Below, piece after piece: positions 8,465 through 17,448 of a stretch of 64,000 bases of DNA (positions within the stretch are counted from its first letter, which is position 1; each line of letters opens with the position of its first letter). This stretch comes from Candidatus Competibacteraceae bacterium (GTDB lineage: Bacteria > Pseudomonadota > Gammaproteobacteria > Competibacterales > Competibacteraceae), in the NCBI GenBank assembly GCA_003989065.1, contig RXIW01000002.1, positions 1 to 64,000 on the forward strand. The letters run 5' to 3'. Under the pieces are notes generated by a model. That model made no database searches and had not been told where the DNA came from. It saw nothing but the letters and a program-made list of their open reading frames with translations. Both the position numbers and the translations under genes were made by a program.

Positions 8465-8797
8465 ATGAGAAGAACGATATCTTGCATGTTGGGCGCAGTT
8501 GCATTGAGCCTGCCTGGGGCATTGTGGGCGGGTGAAACGGCGGACGCCATGCTGGGAGGCGCTGTGGGCGGAGCCTTGGGCGCGGCGGTCGGCTCCGAAC
8601 TGGGCGGTCGCAATGGGGCGATCGTGGGTGGGGCCATCGGCGGCGCGACCGGCACGGCCATCACGACGAAACGCTATCGTCGTTCGTCACCGCAAGTGAT
8701 TTACGCCGCTCCCTACGACTATGGTCCGCCTCCTTACCAGGGTCCGCCGGGCCGGCGCGTGGGCCATTACAAACATCATCGTTACTACGACGATTGA
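8465..8797 (+). CDS. Glycine-zipper envelope protein
   Basis: A 110-residue secreted or outer-membrane-associated protein. A signal peptide (about residues 1-22, ending in ALWA) is followed by two G-x3-G-rich helices (about 27-65), the 'glycine zipper 2TM' pattern of Rcs-linked and outer-membrane lipoprotein families such as SlyB. There is no lipobox, and the C-terminus is rich in Tyr, Pro and His (YDYGPPPYQGPP, then HKHH-like). A good GGAG precedes ATG 8465. Such proteins affect envelope integrity, but the exact role is unknown. Confidence 0.65.
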   Translation: MRRTISCMLGAVALSLPGALWAGETADAMLGGAVGGALGAAVGSELGGRNGAIVGGAIGGATGTAITTKRYRRSSPQVIYAAPYDYGPPPYQGPPGRRVGHYKHHRYYDD

Positions 8798-8847
8798 GGG
8801 AGACGGCTGCTCAGCAGGCGAAGCGCACGCGCCATTGTCGGCGCGTG

Positions 8848-9327
8848 TCAGCGGTCGTCTTGGGCTGCTGCGCGCAGGGCGGCTGCATCCAGGGTATAGG
8901 CGCGGGCAAAGCCGCCGACGAAACGGATGCGGGTCGGGGTCAGGCGCAGCAACTGGAAATCGCTGAAATCGAAGCGTGGGATCGAATCGGGCAAGCGGTC
9001 CTGGTAGCGCAGGGCGGCCGCCTGATAATCGGCGCTGTCTTTGGCCAAAACCGCCACTCGACCGTGAATCATGACCCGCGCCAGGGTTTGCGGATCGGTA
9101 TCCGCCTGTTCCGCTTCGCTGATGGCCAGTCCGGCCCGCGGATCGGCCAGTAAATGACGGGTGTGGGCCGCCAGGCTGCTGAGGTGAAGCAGGAAGCCGC
9201 TGCAGTCGGCCTCTGGGACGTAGGCGACCCAGGATGCCTCCGGGCCGTCGGGACCTTGGGTGGCCAGAGCCGCCCAACGTTTGGCGCGAATGAGCGCCGT
9301 CATCAACTGCTGCTCTTGCCGATTCAT
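8848..9327 (-). CDS. HugZ/pyridoxamine-oxidase-like FMN-binding protein
   Basis: A 159-residue split-barrel flavoprotein of the pyridoxamine 5'-phosphate oxidase-like group. RAKRWAALATQG near the N-terminus and 'GFLLHLSSLAAHTRHLLADPRAGL' in outline (about residues 44-67) match the FMN-binding half of HugZ-like proteins, some of which degrade haem. The heme-binding C-terminal extension of true HugZ is absent, so the substrate is uncertain. It ends the minus-strand run that begins with ppiA and lies nine bases after iscS, suggesting cotranscription with iscRS. Confidence 0.7.
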   Translation of the reverse strand: MNRQEQQLMTALIRAKRWAALATQGPDGPEASWVAYVPEADCSGFLLHLSSLAAHTRHLLADPRAGLAISEAEQADTDPQTLARVMIHGRVAVLAKDSADYQAAALRYQDRLPDSIPRFDFSDFQLLRLTPTRIRFVGGFARAYTLDAAALRAAAQDDR

Positions 9328-9336
9328 CGTCTTGCC

Positions 9337-10557
9337 CTACGTGCCGTGCGCCATGGCCCGATCTACCGTGCCCTGTGGCGATGTCCACGATTCCCACAAC
9401 GGCGACAGGCCGCGCAGACGGATCACCGCCGCGCCAACCGCCTCGATGCAGTGGTCGATCTCTGCGGTCGTGGTGAACCGCCCCAAACTGAAGCGCACCG
9501 CGCCGCGAGCCCGGTATTCGTCGCAGCCCAGCGCCCGCAGGACATGCGAAGGTTCGCTGCCGGCCGAGGTGCAGGCCGAGCCGGTGGAAAGGGCGATGTC
9601 CGGTATGGCCGCCAGCAGCGCCTCGGCTGCGATGCCCTCGAAGCTGACATTCAGAATGCCGGCGAGGTTGTGTTCGGGATGGCCGTTCAGCAGGACCCCG
9701 CCCAAGGCGACCAGCGCCCGCCACAGCCGATCGCGCAGGGTCCGGATGTGGGTTTGCTCGCTGCTCATTTGGGCCTGAGCGATATGACAGGCTTCGCCCA
9801 TAGCGACGATCTGGTGCGTCGGCAGGGTGCCGGCCCGCAGCCCCCATTCCTGCCCACCACCGTAGAGCAGCGGTTCGAGTCGCACGCGCCGGGGATGTTG
9901 CCGCACATAAAGCGCGCCGATCCCTTTGGGGCCATAGAGCTTGTGGGCGCTGAGGCTGAGCAGGTCGATCGGCAGCTTGCACACATCGATCGGTAGCTTG
10001 CCGGCGCTTTGGGCCGCGTCTACGTGCAGCCAGACCTCATGGCGGCGGGTGACGTCGGCCAGGGCTGCGAGATCCTGCGCCACGCCGGTTTCGTTGTTGA
10101 CGTGCATCAGCGAGACCAGCACCGTATCCGGACGCAGCGCAGCCGCCAATCGCTCAGGTGGAATCAGGCCATCCGGGTCGGGATCGAGCCAGGTGACGGT
10201 GCAGCCTTCCCGCTCCATTTGTCGGCAGACGTCGAGAACCGCCTTGTGTTCGGTCTTGGCGGTGATCAGATGTCGGCCCCGGCGGGCGCAGGCGCGCATG
10301 ACGCCGCGAATGGCGAGATTGTTGGATTCGGTCGCTCCGGAGGTCCAGACGATCTCGCGGGTCGCGGCCCCGAGCAGGGCAGCGACCCGTTCGCGCGCTA
10401 TGGCGACCGCGCGCGCCGCGTCATGGCCGAACGCATGGGTACTGGAGGAGGGGTTGCCGAACACGCCGTCCTGGGTCAGATACTGGCTCAGGACGCGTGC
10501 GACTTGTGGATCGACCGGCGTGGTTGCTGCGTAATCCAGGTAGATGGGCAACCGCAT
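9337..10557 (-). CDS. iscS: Cysteine desulfurase
   Basis: A 406-residue PLP enzyme that takes sulfur from cysteine for Fe-S cluster, tRNA thiolation and cofactor synthesis. The N-terminal YLDYAATTPVD, the PLP Lys in SAHKLYGPKG (about residue 207), and the persulfide Cys in STGSACTSAGSEPSHVLRALG (about residue 329) are all intact. The C-terminus shares the IscU-docking family pattern only loosely. It follows iscR by 18 bases as in a classical isc operon, but iscU, iscA, hscB, hscA and fdx are not downstream; an FMN-binding protein gene is there instead. Confidence 0.93.
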   Translation of the reverse strand: MRLPIYLDYAATTPVDPQVARVLSQYLTQDGVFGNPSSSTHAFGHDAARAVAIARERVAALLGAATREIVWTSGATESNNLAIRGVMRACARRGRHLITAKTEHKAVLDVCRQMEREGCTVTWLDPDPDGLIPPERLAAALRPDTVLVSLMHVNNETGVAQDLAALADVTRRHEVWLHVDAAQSAGKLPIDVCKLPIDLLSLSAHKLYGPKGIGALYVRQHPRRVRLEPLLYGGGQEWGLRAGTLPTHQIVAMGEACHIAQAQMSSEQTHIRTLRDRLWRALVALGGVLLNGHPEHNLAGILNVSFEGIAAEALLAAIPDIALSTGSACTSAGSEPSHVLRALGCDEYRARGAVRFSLGRFTTTAEIDHCIEAVGAAVIRLRGLSPLWESWTSPQGTVDRAMAHGT

Positions 10558-10575
10558 CGGGTCCTCGAAAAAGGG

Positions 10576-11061
10576 TTACAGCATGACCGACACGGGCATC
10601 CGGTCGATCGGGCGGTCGCGCCGACGCGTACCGTTCTGGTGCCGCACCACCTCACAGACCGCAGGGCGTTCGACGAACTGCGCCAAGGTAATGCCCTCGA
10701 GGAAAGTGAAGATCTGCCGGCTGAGGTCGGTCCACAGTTCATGGGTCAGGCAGCGCCGCCCTTCGTGGCAGTTCTCGTGGCCGAAACAACGGGTCGCGTC
10801 GAGCCGCTCATCGACCGCGCTGATGATATCGGCGACTGTCACCTGCTCCGGCGCACGCGCCAGCCGATAACCGCCGCCGGGGCCGCGAACGCCTTCCACC
10901 AGCGAATGCTTGCGCAGTTTGGCGAACAGCTGCTCCAGGTAGGACAGGGAAATTCCCTGGCACTGCGAGATTTCGGCCAGGGTGACGGGACCATAACGGT
11001 CGTGGATGGCCAGGTGCATCATGGCCGTGACCGCGTAGCGACCTTTGGTTGAGAGTTTCAT
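10576..11061 (-). CDS. iscR: Fe-S cluster-sensing Rrf2 regulator IscR
   Basis: A 161-residue Rrf2-family repressor/activator. The N-terminal winged helix begins MKLSTKGRYAVTAM, the family signature. Three cysteines spaced C-x5-C-x5-C (in RCFGHENCHEGRRCLTH) plus the His three residues later are the 2Fe-2S ligands known from E. coli IscR. With its cluster the protein represses its own operon; apo-IscR binds a different site class. A type 1-like operator with overlapping promoter elements lies 64-88 bases upstream (11125-11149). The C-terminal tail of about 25 basic residues is longer than in the core family. Confidence 0.92.
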   Translation of the reverse strand: MKLSTKGRYAVTAMMHLAIHDRYGPVTLAEISQCQGISLSYLEQLFAKLRKHSLVEGVRGPGGGYRLARAPEQVTVADIISAVDERLDATRCFGHENCHEGRRCLTHELWTDLSRQIFTFLEGITLAQFVERPAVCEVVRHQNGTRRRDRPIDRMPVSVML

Positions 11062-11124
11062 GCGCGTTACCCCGCTTTTAGTACTATGCAGGACAATTCC
11101 TGACTGTCACGTAAGGAAACTATA

Positions 11125-11149
11125 TTAACCCATTACGTTAGTCAACTAA
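11125..11149 (-). promoter_or_regulatory. Putative IscR type 1 operator
   Basis: On the minus strand the 25 bases read ttagttgactaacg followed by taatgggttaa. By hand alignment, about 18 of 25 positions agree with the published E. coli type 1 consensus (ATASYYGACTRWWWYAGTCRRSTAT), including the core GTTGACTA. The TTGACT can also serve as a -35 box with a TATAGT or TAGTTT -10 about 15-17 bases on, so binding would block the iscR promoter, as in E. coli autorepression. Confidence 0.6.
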
Positions 11150-11195
11150 TTTGACGAACTGTCCGGCCGGTTTCTGGGATTTTTGGGGTAATAAT

Positions 11196-11687
11196 TCAGC
11201 GCGAATAGAGGTGGGAATCACTGAAACGGTGGCCTTGTCGCAGGCAGTAAGTCAGCCATTTATAAAGGAAACGGTTGATTTGCCATCGATGGCGCAGGCG
11301 AGCGGGGTTGGTGGAGCAGCCAGCATCGGCCTCGGCGGAAAACGCCACGGCGTAGTGGCGCAATTGCGCGGCCATCACTTCGGCCTGGCGGGCATCGTGA
11401 TAGATGCGGACGTGCAGATCGGGTTCGTTGAGGATGGCGCCGTTTTGCTCGCGAAACCGATACGTTAGGTTCAGGTCGCTGGTGTAGCGGTTGCACTCGA
11501 TGACCCGCAGGTGCAGATCCAACCCGCCAGTCACCTTCGAGACCAGCGCGGTAGCGGGGGGCGGCATGTCCGGAAGCAGGCGGCGCATGTCGATATAGTT
11601 ACGCTCGTATAAATCCATCAACGCCGCAAAGCTGCCCGGCGCTTCTTGCGACAGGAAGCCGAGCCGGGGGTGGCGGGTCAGGATCAT
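11196..11687 (-). CDS. DUF1249 (YqiB-like) protein
   Basis: A 163-residue protein of the DUF1249 family (E. coli YqiB, 140 residues). Family features seen are the N-terminal 'FAALMDLYERNYIDMRRLLPD', then 'LHLRVIECNRYTSDLNLTY' in outline, and an RIYHDA strand; the C-terminal RWQINRFLYKWLTYCL helix is also typical. The function of the family is unknown; in enterobacteria it sits beside nudF and cpdA. Start ATG 11687 lies four bases after the lpxH stop; an in-frame extension to 11735 overlaps lpxH and is unlikely. Confidence 0.8.
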   Translation of the reverse strand: MILTRHPRLGFLSQEAPGSFAALMDLYERNYIDMRRLLPDMPPPATALVSKVTGGLDLHLRVIECNRYTSDLNLTYRFREQNGAILNEPDLHVRIYHDARQAEVMAAQLRHYAVAFSAEADAGCSTNPARLRHRWQINRFLYKWLTYCLRQGHRFSDSHLYSR

Positions 11688-11691
11688 GGCG

Positions 11692-12438
11692 TCATGTGCC
11701 GGGTGGAAGAAGGGGCTCCAGCCGCCAGCCCGCATCGTCGCAACAGAGCGCGTTGGCCCGATCGTCGTCCCAGTCGCTCAGGACGACTCGGGTAGACGGT
11801 TGGTCATCGAGCAGCCATTGGTGAATGGCAGGGCGATGGGTGTGGCCGTGAATCAGCCGCTGAACGCCATGGGCGCGCATGACCCGATCCACTTCGTCCG
11901 GATTGACGTCGGTGATGTCGGCGGCCTTTTGCCGGGTGGCCTGCTGGCTGGTTTCCCGCAGTTGACTGGCCAGCGCTCGCCGCTGCGTCAGCGGCAGGGC
12001 CAGGATCTGCCCTTGCCAGGCGGGGTTGCGGACCTTGGCCCGGAAGGTTTGGTAGGCGATGTCGTCGATGCAGAGGGTATCGCCGTGCAGTAACAACACC
12101 GGCTGGCCCGCGAGTTCGATCACCACGCTTTCCGGCAGCAGGCGGATGCCGCTGGCGGCGGCGAAGCGCTGGCCGAGCAGGAAGTCGCGGTTGCCGTGCA
12201 GGAAAGACACCGCTACACCGGCATCGGTGAGCGTCCGCAAGGCGGCGGCAACCGTCTTTCCCAACGCCTGGTCGTCGTCATCGCCGATCCAGGCTTCGAA
12301 CAGATCGCCCAGAATGTACAGCGCGGCGGCTCGCCGGGCGCGTCGTTCCAGAAAATCCAGGAACGACGCGGTCACAGCGGGCCGGGCCGGATCCAGGTGC
12401 AGATCCGAGATGAACAACGCCGGCATTGTGTCGCTCAT
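11692..12438 (-). CDS. lpxH: UDP-2,3-diacylglucosamine hydrolase
   Basis: A 248-residue calcineurin-like phosphoesterase that converts UDP-2,3-diacylglucosamine to lipid X in lipid A synthesis, at the cytoplasmic membrane face. Metal-binding motifs are complete: FISDLHLD (residues 8-15), GDLFE near 45, GNRD near 82, and HGHTHRP near 200. Start ATG 12438 overlaps the ppiB stop as ATGA, so translation is probably coupled; the longer open frame inside ppiB is a shadow. The ppiB-lpxH pairing is common in gammaproteobacteria. Confidence 0.93.
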   Translation of the reverse strand: MSDTMPALFISDLHLDPARPAVTASFLDFLERRARRAAALYILGDLFEAWIGDDDDQALGKTVAAALRTLTDAGVAVSFLHGNRDFLLGQRFAAASGIRLLPESVVIELAGQPVLLLHGDTLCIDDIAYQTFRAKVRNPAWQGQILALPLTQRRALASQLRETSQQATRQKAADITDVNPDEVDRVMRAHGVQRLIHGHTHRPAIHQWLLDDQPSTRVVLSDWDDDRANALCCDDAGWRLEPLLPPGT

Positions 12439-12932
12439 CAGTCGACGACTTCGGCCTTGGTGATCACCACATCCTCGACGGGCACGTCTTGGTGGCCGCG
12501 CCGGCCGGTGGTTTGTACCCGGGCGATGGCTTGGACCACATCCATGCCTTCCACCACGCGCCCGAACACGCAATAGCCCCAACCCTGAGCGGTCGGGCTG
12601 CGAAAATCGAGGAAACCATTGTCCTGCAGGTTGATGAAGAATTGCGAACTGGCCGAGTGTGGTTCCGAGGTGCGGGCCATGGCGATGGTGCCCACTTCGT
12701 TTTTCAGACCGTTGTCGGCTTCGTTGCGGATGGGGGCACGGGTCGGCTTCTGGCTCATGCCGGGTTCGAGCCCGCCGCCCTGAATCATGAAGTTGGGAAT
12801 CACCCGATGGAACAGGGTGCCATCGTAGAAGCCGTCCTGCGCGTATTGGAGAAAATTGGCGGCGGTGGCAGGGGCGCGGGCCGAGTCGAGTTCGATGCCG
12901 ATGATGCCCAATGAGGTATGCAGTTTGATCAT
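12438..12932 (-). CDS. ppiB: Cytoplasmic cyclophilin peptidyl-prolyl isomerase
   Basis: A 164-residue single-domain cyclophilin without a signal peptide, matching E. coli PpiB in length. The active-site strand [13 protein letters not shown] (catalytic Arg) and the segments [17 protein letters not shown] and WGYCVFGRV are present. It speeds proline isomerisation during folding. It stands ten bases after the exported paralogue ppiA and overlaps lpxH, so ppiA-ppiB-lpxH likely form one transcript. Confidence 0.93.
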   Translation of the reverse strand: MIKLHTSLGIIGIELDSARAPATAANFLQYAQDGFYDGTLFHRVIPNFMIQGGGLEPGMSQKPTRAPIRNEADNGLKNEVGTIAMARTSEPHSASSQFFINLQDNGFLDFRSPTAQGWGYCVFGRVVEGMDVVQAIARVQTTGRRGHQDVPVEDVVITKAEVVD

Positions 12933-12942
12933 GGAAGGAAGC

Positions 12943-13563
12943 TCACGGTTTGGAGGGTTCGGGAGCGCTGGTCGGCGCTGGGGATGAAGCGGGGAGGATC
13001 GTGACCGATTCGATCACTACCGGTGTGGCGGGCACATCGGAGAATTGGCCGCCGGGTCCGCCGCGACCGGTGGGGGTCTGGCGGATCTTGTCGACGATGT
13101 CCATGCCGCCGGTGACCTTGCCGAACACCGCATAGCCCCACCCCTGGGGTGTGGACGAACGATAATCCAGATTGGGATTGTCGTTGACGTTGATGAAGAA
13201 CTGAGCGGTGGCGGACTGCGGATCGGAGGTGCGGGCCATGGCGATGGCGCCGCGCTGGTTCTTCAGGCCGTTATCGGCCTCGTTGGCCACCGGGGCATGG
13301 GTTGGTTTCTGTTTGAAATCGGCGGTGAAGCCACCGCCCTGGATCATGAAACCGTCGATCACCCGATGAAAGATGGTGCCGTCGTAGAAGCCTTCACGGG
13401 CATAGGCGAGGAAGTTGGCGACGGTCTTGGGGGCTTTGTCGTCGGCCAGTTCCAGGGTGATGGGACCGAGATTGGTGTTGATGCGAACCTGGGTTCCGGC
13501 CAGGGCGACCGCGCTGGTCAGGCCGAGCAGAATCGCGGCGAAGAACAGGAATGGTTTGCTCAT
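12943..13563 (-). CDS. ppiA: Periplasmic cyclophilin peptidyl-prolyl isomerase
   Basis: A 206-residue cyclophilin with a cleavable signal peptide (residues 1-22, ending AVALA) directing it to the periplasm. Catalytic strand [13 protein letters not shown] and [17 protein letters not shown] are intact. A Pro/Ser/Ala-rich tail of about 15 residues follows the fold. Start ATG 13563 gives the signal peptide; the open frame extends to 13629 but lacks sense. It is very similar to the next gene, ppiB, so the pair probably arose by tandem duplication. It reads away from gltX across 115 bases. Confidence 0.92.
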   Translation of the reverse strand: MSKPFLFFAAILLGLTSAVALAGTQVRINTNLGPITLELADDKAPKTVANFLAYAREGFYDGTIFHRVIDGFMIQGGGFTADFKQKPTHAPVANEADNGLKNQRGAIAMARTSDPQSATAQFFINVNDNPNLDYRSSTPQGWGYAVFGKVTGGMDIVDKIRQTPTGRGGPGGQFSDVPATPVVIESVTILPASSPAPTSAPEPSKP

Positions 13564-13678
13564 GGATCGTTGTTCGTATCGTGGCTTGCTGGTGGAAAGA
13601 ATGGGCCATGATAATCGGCGGATACGCAAGCCGCCAGATTTGGCGGCTATCGCTGCTTTCCTTTACCATGACGTCCCT

Positions 13679-15088
13679 ATGACCACTGAAAACGTCAAAA
13701 CGCGGTTTGCCCCCAGCCCAACTGGCTATCTGCACTTGGGCAATGTACGCACGGCCTTGTTCAATGCCCTGCTGGCCCGGCATGGGCAGGGTCGGTTTCT
13801 GCTGCGCATCGAGGATACCGATCGGGAGCGCAGCCGTCCGGAATACACGGCGGCGCTGCTGGAAGATCTGCGCTGGCTGGGCCTGGACTGGGAAGAGGGA
13901 CCGGAAGTGACGGGAACGCACGGACCCTATGCCCAGTCCGAGCGGACGGCGATTTACGCCGACTATTACCAGCGATTGGAAGACGCGGACTGCGTTTATC
14001 CCTGTTTCTGCACTCCCGCCGAACTGGCGCTGAGCCGCAAGGCGCAATTGGCGGCCGGCCGGCCACCGCGCTATGCCGGCGCCTGTAGCCGTTTGAGCGA
14101 GGCCGAGCGTCAGGCCCGGTTTGCACGCGGTTTGCCGGCGACCCTACGCTTCCGGGTGCCGACCGGACGCACGGTGGCGTTCACCGATCTGATCCGCGGT
14201 CTTCAGCAGATGGCCAGCGACGACATCGGCGATTTCGTCATTCGCCGGGCCGATGGCAGCCCGCAGTTCTTTTTCGCCAATGCGGTGGACGATGCGCTGA
14301 TGGCGGTCAGCTATGTGCTGCGGGGCGAGGATCACCTGACCAATACCCCACGCCAGTTGTTATTGCTGGAAGCTTTGGAGCTGCCCGCGCCGCGCTATGG
14401 CCATCTGTCCCTGATCGTCGGTAGCGACGGCGGGCCGCTGTCCAAGCGCGAGAGCGCCTTGAGCTTGCGCGAGTTGCGGACCGTCGGCTATTGGCCGGAA
14501 GCCCTGCTGAATTATCTGGCCCGACTCGGGCACAGCTACGAGCGCGATGTGTGGATGACGCCGACCGAGCTGGCCGCTGGATTTAACCTGGAGCGCCTGG
14601 GCCGCGCTCCGGCCCGCTACGACGAGGCGCAATTGCTGCACTGGCAGAGCGAGGCGGTGCAACACGCCAGCCAGGAGCGCTTGTGGGACTGGATGGGTCC
14701 TGCGACCCATGAATGGGTTCCGGCGGAATACCAGGAGGCGTTCGTCGCCACGGTCCGCCCCAATGTCCGCTTTCCCGCCGATGCCGCCTTCTGGGCCGAA
14801 CGGCTGTTTGGAGCGGAGATGACCGTCAGCGCCGACAGCCGGGCCGTGATCGAGCAGGCCGGTTCCGGATTCTTCGGCCATGCCCTGGTGGCCTATGCCG
14901 CACACGGGACGGACTATCAGGGGCTGATCGACGAACTGAAGCGGCGCACCGGTCTGAAGGGCAAAGCCTTGTTCATGCCGTTGCGGGCGGCTCTGACCGG
15001 CGAGACCCATGGCCCGGAACTGGCCCGAATCCTCGCCCTGTTGCCACCCGCCGTCGCTGGCCGCCGTTTGCAGACCGCCGGTTGTTGA
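13679..15088 (+). CDS. gltX: Glutamyl-tRNA synthetase
   Basis: A 469-residue class I synthetase. The HIGH-type motif is PSPTGYLHLGNVRTA (residues 12-26). A zinc-site pattern C-x-C ... Y-x3-C is present at about 106-135. The KMSKS-type loop reads LSKRESA at about 247, where most GluRS have SKRHGA or similar. The C-terminal anticodon-binding part is short but complete. This resembles the second GluRS form of some proteobacteria, which can favour tRNA-Gln; whether this organism also has GlnRS cannot be told from here. Start ATG 13679; the longer frame overlaps ppiA. Confidence 0.9.
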   Translation: MTTENVKTRFAPSPTGYLHLGNVRTALFNALLARHGQGRFLLRIEDTDRERSRPEYTAALLEDLRWLGLDWEEGPEVTGTHGPYAQSERTAIYADYYQRLEDADCVYPCFCTPAELALSRKAQLAAGRPPRYAGACSRLSEAERQARFARGLPATLRFRVPTGRTVAFTDLIRGLQQMASDDIGDFVIRRADGSPQFFFANAVDDALMAVSYVLRGEDHLTNTPRQLLLLEALELPAPRYGHLSLIVGSDGGPLSKRESALSLRELRTVGYWPEALLNYLARLGHSYERDVWMTPTELAAGFNLERLGRAPARYDEAQLLHWQSEAVQHASQERLWDWMGPATHEWVPAEYQEAFVATVRPNVRFPADAAFWAERLFGAEMTVSADSRAVIEQAGSGFFGHALVAYAAHGTDYQGLIDELKRRTGLKGKALFMPLRAALTGETHGPELARILALLPPAVAGRRLQTAGC

Positions 15089-15142
15089 TGCGCCGGTTTT
15101 TCGTCGCGCCTGTCTTGAACACATCCGCCTAGAGAGCCGCCC

Positions 15143-16567
15143 ATGTTGCAGATCTTCAACAGCCTGACCCGTCAAAAAGAGCCGTTTCAGCCCATCGAGC
15201 CGGGCAAGGTGCGGATGTACGTCTGCGGCATGACCGTCTACGACTATTGCCATGTTGGCCACGCCCGGGTCATGGTGGTGTTCGATGTGGTGGTGCGCTG
15301 GCTGCAGGCCAAAGGCTACCAGGTGAGTTACGTCCGCAATATCACCGACATCGACGACAAGATCATCCGGCGGGCGGAAGAGAACGGCGAGGATTTCCAA
15401 ACCCTGACCGCCCGTTTCATCGAGGCCATGCACCAGGATCTGGCGGCGCTCGGCAGCTTGCCGCCGACCCAGGAGCCGCGCGCCACCGCGGCGATGGCGG
15501 ACATGATCGCCATGATCCAGACCCTGATGGACAAGGGTTACGCTTATGTCGGGGCCAGCGGCGACGTGTACTATGACGTGAGCCGATTCGATCACTATGG
15601 GCGGCTGGCCAACAAGAAGCTGGAGGATCTGCGTGCCGGCGCGCGGGTCGAAGTCGAGGACGCCAAGGACGATCCGCTCGACTTCGTACTGTGGAAGCCC
15701 GCGAAACCCGGCGAACCCAGCTGGCCATCGCCGTGGGGGGCGGGGCGGCCTGGCTGGCATATCGAATGTTCCGCGATGTCGAATCGCTGCCTGGGTGAGC
15801 ATTTCGACATCCATGGCGGCGGGATGGATCTCAAGTTTCCCCATCACGAGAACGAGATCGCCCAGTCCGAGGCCAGCTGTGGCCATCGTCATGTGAACGT
15901 CTGGATGCACAATGGCTTCGTCCAGGTCAACGAGGAGAAGATGTCCAAATCGCTGGGCAACTTTTTCACGGTGCGGGATGTTCTGCAGCGCTATCAGCCG
16001 GAGGTGGTGCGGCTGTTCATCCTGTCCAGCCACTATCGCGGACCGTTGAACTACTCCGATGCCAATCTGGAGCACGCCAAGTCGTCTCTGACACGGCTTT
16101 ACACCGCCTTGCGGGGGCTGCCAGTGGTCGAAGCGCCGATCGAGGAAGCTTGGCGCATCCGCTTCGAGCAGGCGATGGACGATGATTTCAATACCCCCGA
16201 GGCGTTGGCGGTGTTGTTCGATCTGGCGCGCGAAATCAATCGTCTGCGGGCGCACGACGAAGCGGCTGCCGCCAGGCTCGCGAAGACCTTCAGGGCGCTG
16301 GGCGCGGACTTGGGAATGCTGCAGAGCGATCCGGAAGCCATTCTGCGCTGGCAGCCGCTGACCGAGATCGGCGGTGCTGGAGAGATCGGCGGTGTCGCCG
16401 CAGCGGCGGGCTATGCCGATGCACAGATTCAGGATCTGATCGACCAGCGCGCCGCGGCCCGCAAGACCAGGAATTGGGCCGAAGCTGATCGGGTTCGCGC
16501 GCTGTTGCAGGAGGCTGGAATCGTGCTGGAAGATACGCCAGGCGGAACGCTATGGCGGCGAGAGTGA
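15143..16567 (+). CDS. cysS: Cysteinyl-tRNA synthetase
   Basis: A 474-residue class I synthetase charging tRNA-Cys. [15 protein letters not shown] (residues 29-43) includes the HIGH box (HVGH) and the first zinc-ligand Cys. The other zinc ligands lie in the IECSAM and HHENE segments (about 209-240), and KMSKSLGN is near residue 269. The length is normal. The gene follows gltX with 54 bases between, likely one transcript. A strong promoter for the tRNA cluster starts just after its stop codon. Confidence 0.95.
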   Translation: MLQIFNSLTRQKEPFQPIEPGKVRMYVCGMTVYDYCHVGHARVMVVFDVVVRWLQAKGYQVSYVRNITDIDDKIIRRAEENGEDFQTLTARFIEAMHQDLAALGSLPPTQEPRATAAMADMIAMIQTLMDKGYAYVGASGDVYYDVSRFDHYGRLANKKLEDLRAGARVEVEDAKDDPLDFVLWKPAKPGEPSWPSPWGAGRPGWHIECSAMSNRCLGEHFDIHGGGMDLKFPHHENEIAQSEASCGHRHVNVWMHNGFVQVNEEKMSKSLGNFFTVRDVLQRYQPEVVRLFILSSHYRGPLNYSDANLEHAKSSLTRLYTALRGLPVVEAPIEEAWRIRFEQAMDDDFNTPEALAVLFDLAREINRLRAHDEAAAARLAKTFRALGADLGMLQSDPEAILRWQPLTEIGGAGEIGGVAAAAGYADAQIQDLIDQRAAARKTRNWAEADRVRALLQEAGIVLEDTPGGTLWRRE

Positions 16568-16575
16568 AAACTGTC

Positions 16576-16604
16576 TTGACGTCGCGCGCTATCGAAAATA
16601 GAAT
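16576..16604 (+). promoter_or_regulatory. Sigma-70 promoter for the tRNA-Pro cluster
   Basis: TTGACG at 16576-16581 and TAGAAT at 16599-16604 are separated by 17 bases, close to the sigma-70 consensus. Transcription would start near 16611, about 40 bases before tRNA-Pro. No GC-rich stringent discriminator is obvious. Confidence 0.7.
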
Positions 16605-16651
16605 TCCGCTTCCTGTTAGGAGTGCGGGTTGCCGGTATCGGCTGATAGCGA

Positions 16652-16728
<77 letters not shown>

Positions 16729-16770
16729 TAGCGCCGCTTGGGCGATGGCCTGCTGAGTTGCCGTGACTAT

Positions 16771-16847
<77 letters not shown>

Positions 16848-16873
16848 AATCCCGGTAGGTTTGTGGTTCGATG

Positions 16874-16949
16874 GTGGACGTAGCTCAGATGGTAGAGCCC
16901 CGGATTGTGATTCCGGTCGTCGTGGGTTCGAATCCCATCGTCCACCCCA
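16874..16949 (+). tRNA. tRNA-His (GTG)
   Basis: A 76-base cloverleaf, acceptor GTGGACG/CGTCCAC, anticodon loop ATTGTGA giving GTG. The preceding base (16873) is G, opposite the C discriminator, as needed for the extra G-1 that histidyl-tRNA synthetase recognises. CCA encoded. Confidence 0.95.
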
Positions 16950-17001
16950 AATTCAAACTTGCTTTTTAAGGCAGTTTTTGGTTTTATGCGTAGCCGGTTT
17001 T

Positions 17002-17078
<77 letters not shown>

Positions 17079-17252
17079 TCTCCAGATGCCCGATATTGGT
17101 GTCTTTCCTTTCTTACTCGCTGTCAGATTGCCCCACAGGCTCCAGCCGCCCGATTGCTGTTCCGGGGCGTGCGCTGTCCTGTATACTTCGCCAAGCGGTT
17201 GTTATTGCGCTCGGGGCGTCTTTTGCATTCGATATGCGAGTCGCGTCCTATC

Positions 17253-17337
17253 GCGAAAGTGGCGGAACTGGTAGACGCGCTGGATTTAGGTTCCAGTGGG
17301 GCAACCCGTGAGAGTTCGAGTCTCTCCTTTCGCACCA
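17253..17337 (+). tRNA. tRNA-Leu (TAG)
   Basis: An 85-base class II tRNA with a long variable arm, acceptor GCGAAAG/CTTTCGC, anticodon loop TTTAGGT giving TAG, CCA encoded. It is 174 bases from tRNA-Lys and may have its own promoter; a TATACT hexamer occurs near 17180 without a convincing -35. Confidence 0.95.
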
Positions 17338-17448
17338 TCCATGCCGTACGCGTCGGGAAGTCCTTAGCACAGCCCGAGCCCTGGGGGTGTCGGGCAGCGC
17401 CGCTGGGTAGTTTGGATACATAACGATGAATAGCTTTGAGGTGCATCA

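Noticed and set aside
8687-9982. A 431-codon antisense-offset frame over the HugZ-like and iscS genes
   Set aside because: Same strand but another frame of clear genes; Arg/Gly/Ala-rich without motifs.
14360-16255. A 631-codon antisense frame over gltX and cysS
   Set aside because: It lies fully opposite two unmistakable synthetase genes and has shadow-frame composition.
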